Origin: Thermus arciformis
GTDB taxonomy: Bacteria > Deinococcota > Deinococci > Deinococcales > Thermaceae
Length of the DNA: 58,765 nt
Assembly (NCBI RefSeq): GCF_900102145.1
Contig: NZ_FNBC01000013.1
Location: forward strand, 1-58,765
Direction of reading: 5' to 3'
Part shown: positions 25,283-33,629 of the stretch, piece by piece
Position numbering within the stretch: the first letter of the stretch is position 1
Layout: every line of letters starts with the position of its first letter
Translations under genes and position numbers: made by a program
Notes under the pieces: generated by a model
Database searches by the model: none
Seen by the model: the letters and a program-made list of their open reading frames with translations, nothing else
Told to the model about the DNA's origin: nothing

Positions 25283-26110
25283 CTAATGCTCACCCAAGGG
25301 CGGGCCCACCTCTAAAAGCCCCTCGGGCCGGATGTAGAGGAGGTGGGTGCGGGTGTCGTGCCCGGAGAGGCGGCAGCCGTCTATGCGGAGGAGGCGGACC
25401 AATTCCCCCAGGCCCACCCGGTAGAGCTTGGCCAGGGCGGGGCTCATCACCAGGACCTTGGCGAGGACTAAGGTGGCGTCCAGGATGTGGCTCACGGCGT
25501 AGCCGCCCGCCGCCTCGGCGGAGAGCTCCTCGTGGCCGGAGCGCTTCTGGCTCACCATGAGGGCAGTGAGGCCGAAGCGCTTGCTGAAGGCGTAGACCTG
25601 GCGCACCACCTGGCGGGCGGCGATCTCCTTGGCCTCGTAGAGGCCCGTGAGGGAGTCCACCACCAGGTGCCGGGCCCCGCTTTGGAGCCCCTCCTCGAGG
25701 GTGGCGAAGAGGGTGGGGAGGTCCTCCCGAAGCACGGCGTGGGTGGCGGCGTCTGCGATGAGGATCCGTTCCAGCACCCTCTCCTTAAGGCCCATGGCCC
25801 GGGCCCGAAGCTTCAGCCCCTGGACCAGGAGGGGGGCCGGGGCCTCGGTGGTGACGAAGAGCACCCCTTCGCCCCGCTCTGCCTGCTTTAGGGCAAACTG
25901 CTCGGCGAGGAGGCTTTTCCCCGTGTCCGACACCCCGGTCACGTGGACGGCCGCCCCCCGGGGGAAGCCTCCCAGGGGTTTGGGCTTCAGGGTCTTGGGG
26001 TCCAGGGTGAAGAAGAGCTCGTCCAGGCCCTTCACCCCCGTGGGCACCCCTTCCAGGGGCGGGGCCTTGGCGGAAAGCTCCATGGCGCTTTGCAGCCTAG
26101 GCTGGTCCAT
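25283..26110 (-). CDS. KaiC/RecA-like ATPase, single-domain
   Basis: A 275-residue RecA-superfamily ATPase of the KaiC/RadA-like group. GVPTGVKGLDELFFTLD is the KaiC-type start, HVTGVSDTGKSLLAEQFALK Walker A, VLFVTTEAPAPLLVQGLKLR the following strand, and RHLVVDSLTGLYEAKEIAAR Walker B. Only one domain is present, unlike clock KaiC with two. Such proteins are common in archaea and thermophiles and act in signalling or DNA-related regulation. It is divergent from luxS and followed by an HTH regulator. Confidence 0.8.
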   Translation of the reverse strand: MDQPRLQSAMELSAKAPPLEGVPTGVKGLDELFFTLDPKTLKPKPLGGFPRGAAVHVTGVSDTGKSLLAEQFALKQAERGEGVLFVTTEAPAPLLVQGLKLRARAMGLKERVLERILIADAATHAVLREDLPTLFATLEEGLQSGARHLVVDSLTGLYEAKEIAARQVVRQVYAFSKRFGLTALMVSQKRSGHEELSAEAAGGYAVSHILDATLVLAKVLVMSPALAKLYRVGLGELVRLLRIDGCRLSGHDTRTHLLYIRPEGLLEVGPPLGEH

Positions 26111-26148
26111 ACTCCTATTTTGCCCCGGGGCTTTGGTGTAATAGGGGC

Positions 26149-26616
26149 ATGGCCGAGGTGGAGAGCTTCAGCCTGGACCACACCAAGGTAAGGGCTCCCT
26201 ACGTGCGCCTGGCGGGGAGGAAGACCCTCGCGGGGGGCGTGGTGGAGAAGTACGACCTGAGGCTCGCCCAACCCAACCGGGAAGCCCTGCCCACCGCCGC
26301 CCTGCATACCCTGGAACACCTCCTGGCAGGCTACCTGCGGGACCACCTGGAAGGGGTTATTGACCTCTCCCCCATGGGCTGCCGCACGGGCTTTTACCTG
26401 GTGGTGGAAGGCCCCGTGGGGGAGGAAAAGGTCCTCGAGGCCTTCGCCAAGTCCTTGAAGGACGTCCTCGCTCACGAGGGGGAGGTCCCCGGGGCAAGCT
26501 TCAAGGAGTGCGGCAACTACCGGGACCACGACCTCCCTGGGGCCAAGGCCTGGGCGGAGCGGGTCCTGCGCCAAGGGCTTAGGGTGCAGGCCACGGTGCC
26601 CCTGGAGGGGGCATGA
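26149..26616 (+). CDS. luxS: S-ribosylhomocysteine lyase LuxS
   Basis: A 155-residue LuxS. The metal site is ALHTLEHLLAGYLRDHL (His-x-x-x-His) with the third ligand Cys in FKECGNYRDHDLPGAK, and the catalytic Cys in SPMGCRTGFYLVVEG. It cleaves S-ribosylhomocysteine to homocysteine and DPD, the autoinducer-2 precursor. TGTAAT lies six bases before the ATG, suggesting a leaderless start. The stop overlaps the nucleosidase start, joining two steps of the activated methyl cycle. Confidence 0.95.
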   Translation: MAEVESFSLDHTKVRAPYVRLAGRKTLAGGVVEKYDLRLAQPNREALPTAALHTLEHLLAGYLRDHLEGVIDLSPMGCRTGFYLVVEGPVGEEKVLEAFAKSLKDVLAHEGEVPGASFKECGNYRDHDLPGAKAWAERVLRQGLRVQATVPLEGA

Positions 26617-27275
26617 CCGCCTTCTTCGCCGCCGAGCCCGAGGAGGCCTCCGCCCTCCGGGAGGCCCTGGGGGCGGGGGAGGCCCTCCTGGCCCCCTTTC
26701 CCCTCCACCGGGGCGAGGGGGTCTTGGTGGCGGAGACGGGCGTGGGGAAGGTGGCGGCCGCCATGGCCGTGGCCCACGTCCTTACCCGCTTCCGCCCCTC
26801 GGAGAGCTTCTTCCTGGGGGTGGCGGGGGCCTTAGACCCTACCCTTCGCGCCTTGGACCTCCTCCTGGCGGAGAAGGCGGTGCAGTGGGACGTGGACCTC
26901 ACCCCCTTCGGCCGCAAGCCCGGGGAGACCGCCTTTGGGGTGGGCTTCTTCCCTTCTGACCCCGCCCTCCTCGCCCGGGCGGAGAAGGCTGCCCTGGCCT
27001 TGGGCCTCCCCTTCAGGCGGGGGGTGGTGGCCACGGGGGACCGCTTTCTGGCCCGAAGGGAGGAGGCGGAAAGGCTTCGCGCCCTCCACGGGGCGGACGC
27101 CGTGGAGATGGAGGGGGCCGCGGCCCTCATGGTGGCCTGGCGCTTCCGCCATCCCATGGCCCTCCTCCGGGCGGTGACGGACGGGGCCGGGGAGGGCGCG
27201 GCCCTGGACTTCCAGGCCTTTTTGCGGGAGGCCGCAAGGCGCCTTGGGCTCCTCGCCCGGGCCCTGGTAGAGTGA
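26613..27275 (+). CDS. mtnN: MTA/SAH nucleosidase
   Basis: A 220-residue nucleoside phosphorylase/hydrolase-fold protein. LVAETGVGKVAAAMAVAHVL binds the base/ribose side, VQWDVDLTPFGRKPGE is the typical 5'-methylthioadenosine/S-adenosylhomocysteine nucleosidase segment, and ADAVEMEGAAALMVAWRF carries the ribose-binding Met-Glu. The catalytic Asp is in AVTDGAGEGAALDFQAFL. The 4-base overlap with luxS makes SAH hydrolysis the best role; futalosine hydrolase is a related alternative. Confidence 0.87.
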   Translation: MTAFFAAEPEEASALREALGAGEALLAPFPLHRGEGVLVAETGVGKVAAAMAVAHVLTRFRPSESFFLGVAGALDPTLRALDLLLAEKAVQWDVDLTPFGRKPGETAFGVGFFPSDPALLARAEKAALALGLPFRRGVVATGDRFLARREEAERLRALHGADAVEMEGAAALMVAWRFRHPMALLRAVTDGAGEGAALDFQAFLREAARRLGLLARALVE

Positions 27276-27289
27276 GGAGGGGGTCCGGC

Positions 27290-28213
27290 ATGGAAATCCG
27301 GCTCTTCTCGGGGAGCGCCCACCCCGACCTGGCCCGGCGGGTGGCGGAGGCCCTGGGGGTGCCCTTGGGGAAGGCCCTAGTGGACCGCTTTCCCGACGGG
27401 GAGGTGCGGGTCAGGCTCCTAGAGAGCGTCCGCGGGGAGGACGTCTACCTCATCCAGCCCACCTCGCCCCCGGTGAACGACCACCTGATGGAGCTCCTCC
27501 TCTTGGCGGACGCCGCCAGGCGGAGCTCGGCGGGGCGCATCAACGCCGTCATCCCCTACTTCGGCTACGCCCGCCAGGACAAGCAGACGGAGGGCCGGGA
27601 GCCCATCAGCGCCAAGCTGGTGGCGGGGCTTTTGGAGAAGGTGGGGGTGGAGCGGGTCATCGCCATTGACCTCCACGCCCCCCAGATCCAGGGCTTCTTT
27701 GACATCCCCGTGGACCACCTCTCCGCCGTGCGCCTCTTCGCCCGCTACCTCCAGGAAAGGGGGTTCGGGGAAAACGCCGTGGTGGTCTCCCCGGACGCGG
27801 GCCGGGCCGAGGAGGCGAGGAGGCTTGCGGAAAGGCTCGGCCTTCCCTTCGCCATGCTGGCCAAAAGGCGCCACGGGCCCCGGGAGACCTCCGTGACCTA
27901 CGTCATCGGGGACGTGGAGGGGAAAAGACCCATCCTGGTGGACGACATCGTCTCCACCGGGGGGACGATTAGACGGGGGGTGGAGGCCCTCCTAAAGGCC
28001 GGGGCCCTTCCCCAGGTGGTGGTCATGGCCACCCACGCCGTCCTGGTGGGGGAGGCCCGAGAGAACCTCTCCCACCCGGCCATCCAGGAAGTGGTCTTCA
28101 CCGACACCATCCCCTTAAAAGGCGGGGGCTACACGGTGCTTTCCACCGCCGAGCTTCTCGCCCAGGCCATCCGCCACGTGCACACCAACCAGTCGGTGAG
28201 CGCCCTCATCTAG
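27290..28213 (+). CDS. prs: Ribose-phosphate pyrophosphokinase
   Basis: A 307-residue PRPP synthase supplying nucleotide, His and Trp synthesis. IRLFSGSAHPDLARRVAEAL, the flexible-loop text YFGYARQDKQTEGREPISAK, the metal/ribose site VIAIDLHAPQIQGFFDIPVD, and the PRPP loop PILVDDIVSTGGTIRRGVEA are complete. ATG 27290 is chosen over GTG 27272 because it gives the standard N-terminus. Confidence 0.96.
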   Translation: MEIRLFSGSAHPDLARRVAEALGVPLGKALVDRFPDGEVRVRLLESVRGEDVYLIQPTSPPVNDHLMELLLLADAARRSSAGRINAVIPYFGYARQDKQTEGREPISAKLVAGLLEKVGVERVIAIDLHAPQIQGFFDIPVDHLSAVRLFARYLQERGFGENAVVVSPDAGRAEEARRLAERLGLPFAMLAKRRHGPRETSVTYVIGDVEGKRPILVDDIVSTGGTIRRGVEALLKAGALPQVVVMATHAVLVGEARENLSHPAIQEVVFTDTIPLKGGGYTVLSTAELLAQAIRHVHTNQSVSALI

Positions 28214-28278
28214 GGGGATGTGGTAAGCTTTTCTTTGTGTGCCCCTAAGGGGCCGAGGTTTGCGCTTTGGGAGGAGCC

Positions 28279-28896
28279 ATGGAGTATCGCCTGAAGGCCT
28301 ACTACCGGGAGGGGGAGAAGCCCAGCGCCCTTAGGCGGGCGGGCAGGCTCCCCGGGGTGATGTACAACAAGCACCTGAACCGCAAGGTCTACGTGGAGCT
28401 CGGGGAGTTTGACAAGGTCTTCCGCCAGGCTTCCATCCACCACGTGATCGTCCTGGAGCTTCCCGACGGGGAGTTCCCCACCTTGGTGCGCCAGGTGAAC
28501 CTGGACAAGCGCCGCCGCCGCCCCGAGCACGTGGACTTCTACGTGCTCTCCGACGAGCCCGTGGAGATGTACGTCCCCTTGCGCTTCGTGGGCACCCCCG
28601 TGGGGGTGCGGGAGGGCGGGGTGCTCCAGGAGGTGCACCGGGACATCCTGGTGCGGGTGTCTCCTCGGAACATCCCCGAGTACATTGAGGTGGACGTCTC
28701 CGGCCTCGGCATCGGGGACAGCCTCCACGCCTCGGAGCTCAAGCTTCCCGAGGGGGTGAAGCTCGCCATGCCCCCGGAGGAGACCATCGCCGCCGTGGTG
28801 CCCCCTGAGGACGTGGAGCGCCTGGCGGCGGAGGCCGCCGAGGCCCCGGCCGAGCCCGAGGTCATCAAGAAGGGCAAGAAGGAAGAGGAGGCCTGA
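28279..28896 (+). CDS. rplY: Ribosomal protein L25, two-domain TL5/CTC type
   Basis: A 205-residue 5S rRNA-binding protein. The N-terminal domain (MEYRLKAYYREGEKPSALRR, RAGRLPGVMYNKH) matches L25; the C-terminal CTC domain (VPLRFVGTPVGVREGGVLQE, IPEYIEVDVSGLGIGDSLHA) is the TL5 extension; a Glu/Lys-rich tail ends the chain. GGAGGAGCC precedes ATG 28279, which is preferred to 28267. An intrinsic terminator follows. Confidence 0.96.
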   Translation: MEYRLKAYYREGEKPSALRRAGRLPGVMYNKHLNRKVYVELGEFDKVFRQASIHHVIVLELPDGEFPTLVRQVNLDKRRRRPEHVDFYVLSDEPVEMYVPLRFVGTPVGVREGGVLQEVHRDILVRVSPRNIPEYIEVDVSGLGIGDSLHASELKLPEGVKLAMPPEETIAAVVPPEDVERLAAEAAEAPAEPEVIKKGKKEEEA

Positions 28897-28914
28897 TTTC
28901 CCAAGGCCCCTGGT

Positions 28915-28940
28915 GGCGGGGGCGGTCGCCCCCGCCTTTT
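28915..28940 (+). terminator. Intrinsic terminator between rplY and pth
   Basis: GGCGGGGGC and GCCCCCGCC pair perfectly around GGTC and are followed by TTTT (28937-28940). The run is short, so partial read-through into pth, 14 bases downstream, is likely. Confidence 0.75.
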
Positions 28941-28953
28941 GCCAGGAGGAGGC

Positions 28954-29520
28954 ATGTTCTTGGTGGTGGGCCAAGGAAACCCGGGGGAGGCCTACGCCCG
29001 CACCCGGCACAACGTGGGCTTCATGGTCCTGGACCGCCTGGGGCTTCCCTTCCGGCGGAAGGGGGAGGCCCTTGTGGCCGAGGTGGAGATGGGGGGCGAG
29101 CGGGGGTTTTTCCTCAAGCCCCTCACCTACTACAACCTCACGGGGAAGGCGGTGGCCCCCCTGGTCCGCTTCTACCGCATCCCCCCGGAGCGCCTCCTGG
29201 TGGTCCACGACGAGATGGACCTGCCCCTGGGCCGGTTGCGCTTTAAGGCCGGGGGAAGCCCCGCGGGCAACCGGGGGGTGGCCTCCATCGCCCTGGCCCT
29301 GGGCACCCTGGCCTTCCACCGCCTGAGGATCGGCATCGGTAAGCCCCCAAGCCGGGAAGAGGGGGCGGCCTACGTCCTCTCCCCCTTCGCCGAGGAGGAG
29401 TGGCCGGTGGTGGAGCGGGTTCTGGAGGTGGCCAAGGAGGCGGTGCGCTGCTGGGTGGCGGAGGGGCTTCTGCCCTGCGCGGGGCGCTACAACGGCCTGG
29501 ACCTCCGGGAAAGGGGCTAA
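28954..29520 (+). CDS. pth: Peptidyl-tRNA hydrolase
   Basis: A 188-residue Pth that recycles peptidyl-tRNA. MFLVVGQGNPGEAYARTRHN and NVGFMVLDRLG carry the catalytic His; FLKPLTYYNLTGKAVAPLVR the conserved Asn; VVHDEMDLPLGRLRFKAGGS the catalytic Asp; and GNRGVASIALALGT the conserved Asn-Gly. AGGAGG is just before ATG 28954. It follows the rplY terminator and precedes ddl by 9 bases. Confidence 0.96.
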   Translation: MFLVVGQGNPGEAYARTRHNVGFMVLDRLGLPFRRKGEALVAEVEMGGERGFFLKPLTYYNLTGKAVAPLVRFYRIPPERLLVVHDEMDLPLGRLRFKAGGSPAGNRGVASIALALGTLAFHRLRIGIGKPPSREEGAAYVLSPFAEEEWPVVERVLEVAKEAVRCWVAEGLLPCAGRYNGLDLRERG

Positions 29521-30498
<978 letters not shown>

Positions 30499-30577
30499 TG
30501 CCTTTCCCACCTGTGAAGTCCCCTCGAGGCCCTTCCCGCCTGGCGGGGGAGGCTTGGGCTCCTGGTAGGCTTGGGCC

Positions 30578-31576
30578 ATGGACCCGGTAGCCTGGGAGCG
30601 CTTAAGCCGCTTCCTCGTCCAGCGGGGTTTCCCCCGCTTCTACGTGGCCCGGCCCGAGAACTTCGCCTGGCTGGTGGGCGGGGAGAACACCCTGGGGATG
30701 GGGGAGGGCGTGGCCTACCTGGAGGTGGGGGAGGAGGTGGTCCTGCACACGAGCGCCATAGAGCACCCGAGGATGGTGGAGGAGGAAGCCCCGGGGCTTC
30801 CCGTGCGGGTCCACCCCTGGTACGCCTTCCCCCCGCCCCCAAGCCCCAATGACCTGGAGCACGACCTCACGCCCCTTCGCCTTGTCCTCTCCCGGGGGGC
30901 CCAGGAGGCCTTTGCCCACCTCGGGCGGGAGGCGGCCATGGCGGTGGGGGAGGTGGTGCGCTCGGCCCGGCCGGAATGGACGGAGTACGCCCTCGCCGGG
31001 GCCTTGGCGGAGGCGTTGTGGGGGAGGGGGATCCGGCCCTTGCTCCTTTTGGTGGCGGGGGAGGGGAGGCTTTTCCGGCACCGCCACCCCCTGCCCAAGG
31101 GGAAGCCCCTGGGGCGGGCCTTCATGGCGGTGGCGTGCGCGGAGCGGGGGGGCTTGGTGGCGAACCTCACCCGGATGGCGAGCTTCGGCCACGAGGAGGT
31201 GGAGGCCCGGTACCGGAAGGTCTTGGAGGTGGAGGCGGCGGCCCTTTCGGCTTCCCGGCCTGGGGCCACCTTGGGGGAGGTGTTCGCGGCGCTCCAGGGG
31301 GCTTACGCGCGGGTGGGGTTTCCCCTGGCCTGGGAGGAGCACCACCAGGGGGGCGTGGGGGGTTATCGGTCCCGGGAGGCCATCGCCACGCCGGGGCATC
31401 CTTTGGTGCTGGAGGCGGGGATGGTCCTGGCGTGGAACCCGAGCCTTTCGGGGGCCAAGGTGGAGGACACCTTTCTCCTCAGGGAGGGGGGCCTCCTGAA
31501 CCTCACGGAGGACCCCTTCTGGCCCACGGTGGAGGTGGAGGGGAGGAAAAGGCCTGACCTCTTTCGGAACGCCTAG
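30578..31576 (+). CDS. M24 (pita-bread) fold protein, probably not a metallopeptidase
   Basis: A 332-residue creatinase/aminopeptidase P-fold protein: an N-terminal creatinase-like domain (FPRFYVARPENFAWLVGGEN) and a C-terminal pita-bread domain. In active M24 peptidases two Asp residues appear in DxG-x-DxT-like text; here that strand reads FMAVACAERGGLVANLTRMA without the Asp pair. The His loop is EEHHQGGVGGYRSREA. Creatinase keeps the fold without metals, so a C-N hydrolase or a non-enzymatic role is possible. TAGGCT six bases before the ATG suggests a leaderless start. The stop overlaps the convergent deoR-type gene by 4 bases. Confidence 0.75.
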   Translation: MDPVAWERLSRFLVQRGFPRFYVARPENFAWLVGGENTLGMGEGVAYLEVGEEVVLHTSAIEHPRMVEEEAPGLPVRVHPWYAFPPPPSPNDLEHDLTPLRLVLSRGAQEAFAHLGREAAMAVGEVVRSARPEWTEYALAGALAEALWGRGIRPLLLLVAGEGRLFRHRHPLPKGKPLGRAFMAVACAERGGLVANLTRMASFGHEEVEARYRKVLEVEAAALSASRPGATLGEVFAALQGAYARVGFPLAWEEHHQGGVGGYRSREAIATPGHPLVLEAGMVLAWNPSLSGAKVEDTFLLREGGLLNLTEDPFWPTVEVEGRKRPDLFRNA

Positions 31577-32346
31577 GCGAGCTCCACCCGGAGCCCCGCC
31601 TCTTCCAGAGCCCTTAGGGCCTCGGGGTGGGCCTTTTTGTCGGTGATGAGGCGCGTGGCGGCGGAGAGGGGGGCGATCTTGGCCGCCGCCACCTGGAGGA
31701 GCTTGGAGTGGTCCGCCAGGAAGTAGACCTCCCGGGCCGCCCGGACCATGGCCTTCTTGATCTCCGCCTCCTCGAGGTTGGTGTTGGTGAAGCCCCGCTC
31801 GGGGTGGACCCCGTTGCACCCCAAGAAGGCCTTGTCGGCGTTCAGCTCCTCCAGGAGGAGGGTGCCGAAGGGGTTCACCAGGGAGTGCTGCAGGGGCCTG
31901 AGCCTTCCCCCGGTGACGATCACCGTGATGCCGGGATGGTTTTCCAGAAGGAGAGCGATGTTGAGGGCGCTGGTGATGACCACCACGTCCTTAAGGGTAG
32001 GGGAGAGGGCCTTGGCCATCTCGGTGGTGGTGCTCCCCACGTCCAGGATCACCACGTCCCCGTCCTTGACGAGCCCCGCCGCCCGCTTGCCGATGGCCTC
32101 CTTTTCCTTGGCGTGGAGGGTGCGGGTGACCTCGAGGGGGAGCTCAAACCGCCGGGCCTCCCAGAGCACAGCCCCACCCCTTAGGCGCCGGAGCCTTCCC
32201 TCCCGCTCCAGGGCATCGAGGTCGGCCCGCACCGTCACCTGGGAGACGCCGAGGGCCTTGGCCAGGTCGGCCACCCGCACCTGGCCGTCCTGCTTGAGGA
32301 GCCTAAGGATCCTTTCCCGCCGGGCCTGGGCCTCGAGGGTGGGCAT
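31573..32346 (-). CDS. DeoR-family regulator of the galactoside cluster
   Basis: A 257-residue DeoR-type repressor: winged helix with RRERILRLLKQDGQVRVADL and ALGVSQVTVRADLDALEREG, then the sugar-phosphate isomerase-like sensor domain with VVILDVGSTTTEMAKAL and DKAFLGCNGVHPERGFTNTN. It probably senses a sugar phosphate. It is divergent from the GH53/galactosidase genes. ATG 32346 is chosen because CATAAT precedes it by seven bases (leaderless); ATG 32355 would add three residues and overlap that -10 box. Confidence 0.88.
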   Translation of the reverse strand: MPTLEAQARRERILRLLKQDGQVRVADLAKALGVSQVTVRADLDALEREGRLRRLRGGAVLWEARRFELPLEVTRTLHAKEKEAIGKRAAGLVKDGDVVILDVGSTTTEMAKALSPTLKDVVVITSALNIALLLENHPGITVIVTGGRLRPLQHSLVNPFGTLLLEELNADKAFLGCNGVHPERGFTNTNLEEAEIKKAMVRAAREVYFLADHSKLLQVAAAKIAPLSAATRLITDKKAHPEALRALEEAGLRVELA

Positions 32347-32353
32347 GGAACCC

Positions 32354-32380
32354 ATTATGCCAGCCCGGGAAGCCTACCAA
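32354..32380 (-). promoter_or_regulatory. Promoter of the deoR-type gene
   Basis: Minus strand: TTGGTA (32380-32375) and CATAAT (32359-32354), 15 bases apart, then seven bases to ATG 32346. Confidence 0.45.
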
Positions 32381-32393
32381 TCTCTTGCGATAT

Positions 32394-32415
32394 CTGTACT
32401 TAACCTGTACTTATA
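32394..32415. promoter_or_regulatory. Two CTGTACTTA direct repeats, possible operator
   Basis: CTGTACTTA occurs at 32394-32402 and 32405-32413, an 11-base period that puts both on one DNA face. They lie between the divergent deoR and GH53 promoters and upstream of the GH53 -35 box, the right place for a regulator site. The DeoR link is inferred. Confidence 0.45.
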
Positions 32416-32422
32416 GAGCCTA

Positions 32423-32451
32423 TTGACAAAAGAGAGAAAGCTAAGATAACC
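32423..32451 (+). promoter_or_regulatory. Promoter of the galactanase operon
   Basis: Perfect -35 TTGACA (32423-32428), 17-base spacer, GATAAC (32446-32451). It is followed by GGAGG at 32459-32463, five bases before an ATG at 32469. Confidence 0.5.
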
Positions 32452-32468
32452 TTTCCTTGGAGGCCGGA

Positions 32469-33629
32469 ATGTAGTGGGCGGTTTCCCTTGGGGAGGCTCT
32501 AGGGCTCTACTGGGCGATCTTTGCGCTGGTTATGCTGGGTTTGGCGGCTGCTAACGGAAGAGTGAGGGGCGTGGACATCTCCACCTTGGCCTTGGTGGAG
32601 TGCGGAGGAGGGACTTTCCGTTTTCAGGGACAGGTGGTGGATCCTCTGGTGTGGCTGAAAGACCGCGGCCTCAACACCGCCCGTCTAAGGCTTTGGGTGG
32701 ACCCGGTGGCGGATGGTGATGGCCGCTACGGCTTGGGCTACACCTTAGCCTTAGCGGAGCGCGCGCACCAGGCAGGGCTTGGGGTGTTTTTGAACTTCCA
32801 CTACTCGGCTTTCTGGGCGGACCCGGAGCACCAAGAGAAGCCCCCTGCTTGGCAGGGCCTGGGTTACGAGGCCTTGGTGGAGCAGGTCTACGGTTACACC
32901 CGGACGGTCCTGCTCCGCTTCGGGGAACGGGGGGTCGCTCCCACCCTGGTCCAGATTGGTAACGAGATCGAGGCGGGCCTCCTTTGGCCTGAAGGGAAAA
33001 CCTGGGGGGAGGGTTCTGGAGGCTTTGCCCGCCTCATTCCTCTGCTCCAGGCGGGAATCCGCGCGGTGCGGGAAGTCTTTGGCAAAAGGGTGGGTGTCGT
33101 CCTCCACCTGAGCCGCGGGGGGGATGGGTCCCTTTACCGCTGGTGGTTGGACAGCGCTCTCGTGGCCGGGCTTCGCCTCGAGGACTTTGACGCCGTGGGG
33201 GTTTCCTATTACCCCTACTGGCACGGGAGTCTTCGGGACTTGGAGGCCAACCTTCGGCAGATCGTGGACCGTTACCGCAAGCCGGTCCTTGTGGCGGAGA
33301 CCGCCTATCCCTTTACCTTAGAGGATGCTGACGGCTACCCTAACATCGCTAGCGAGGAGTTGGCACGCCGAGCGGGGTTTCCTCCTACGCCCGAAGGGCA
33401 GGTAGCCTTCCTTCGGGCCCTTAAAGGGGTTGTCTGCGCCCTCCCCGAAGGCTACGGGTGGGGTTGGATCTACTGGGAGCCCTTGTGGTTGGCCGTGCCC
33501 GGGGCGGGGTGGAGGCGCGGGGAAGGCAACCCTTGGGAAAACCAGGCCTTGGTGGACTTCACAGGGGAACTGCGGGAAGCGCCCTGGCAGGTCTTGGGAA
33601 CCCCCTGTGAGGCCGAGGAGGGAAGGTGA
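32469..33629 (+). pseudogene. ganA: GH53 endo-beta-1,4-galactanase with amber codon 2
   Basis: The mature enzyme is intact: RGVDISTLALVECGGGTF, NTARLRLWVDPVADGDGRYG, the acid/base Glu in TLVQIGNEIEAGLLWPEGK, VGVSYYPYWHGS and the nucleophile Glu in VLVAETAYPFTLED. It cuts the beta-1,4-galactan backbone of arabinogalactan. The best translation start (GGAGG then ATG 32469) is followed at once by TAG 32472; beyond it the same frame reads a hydrophobic segment (LGLYWAIFALVMLGLAAA) that looks like a secretion signal. The first in-frame ATG after the stop is 32532, giving 365 residues with almost no signal. Export is therefore probably lost. Third-position GC is lower than in the neighbours. Confidence 0.75.

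Noticed and set aside
25283-26110. Circadian-clock KaiC
   Set aside because: Only one RecA domain is present and no kaiA or kaiB is nearby; it is a KaiC-like ATPase rather than a clock protein.
26613-27275. Futalosine hydrolase (MqnB) as identity of the nucleosidase
   Set aside because: Same superfamily, but the DVDLTPFG-type segment and the overlap with luxS fit MTA/SAH nucleosidase better; no menaquinone genes are nearby.
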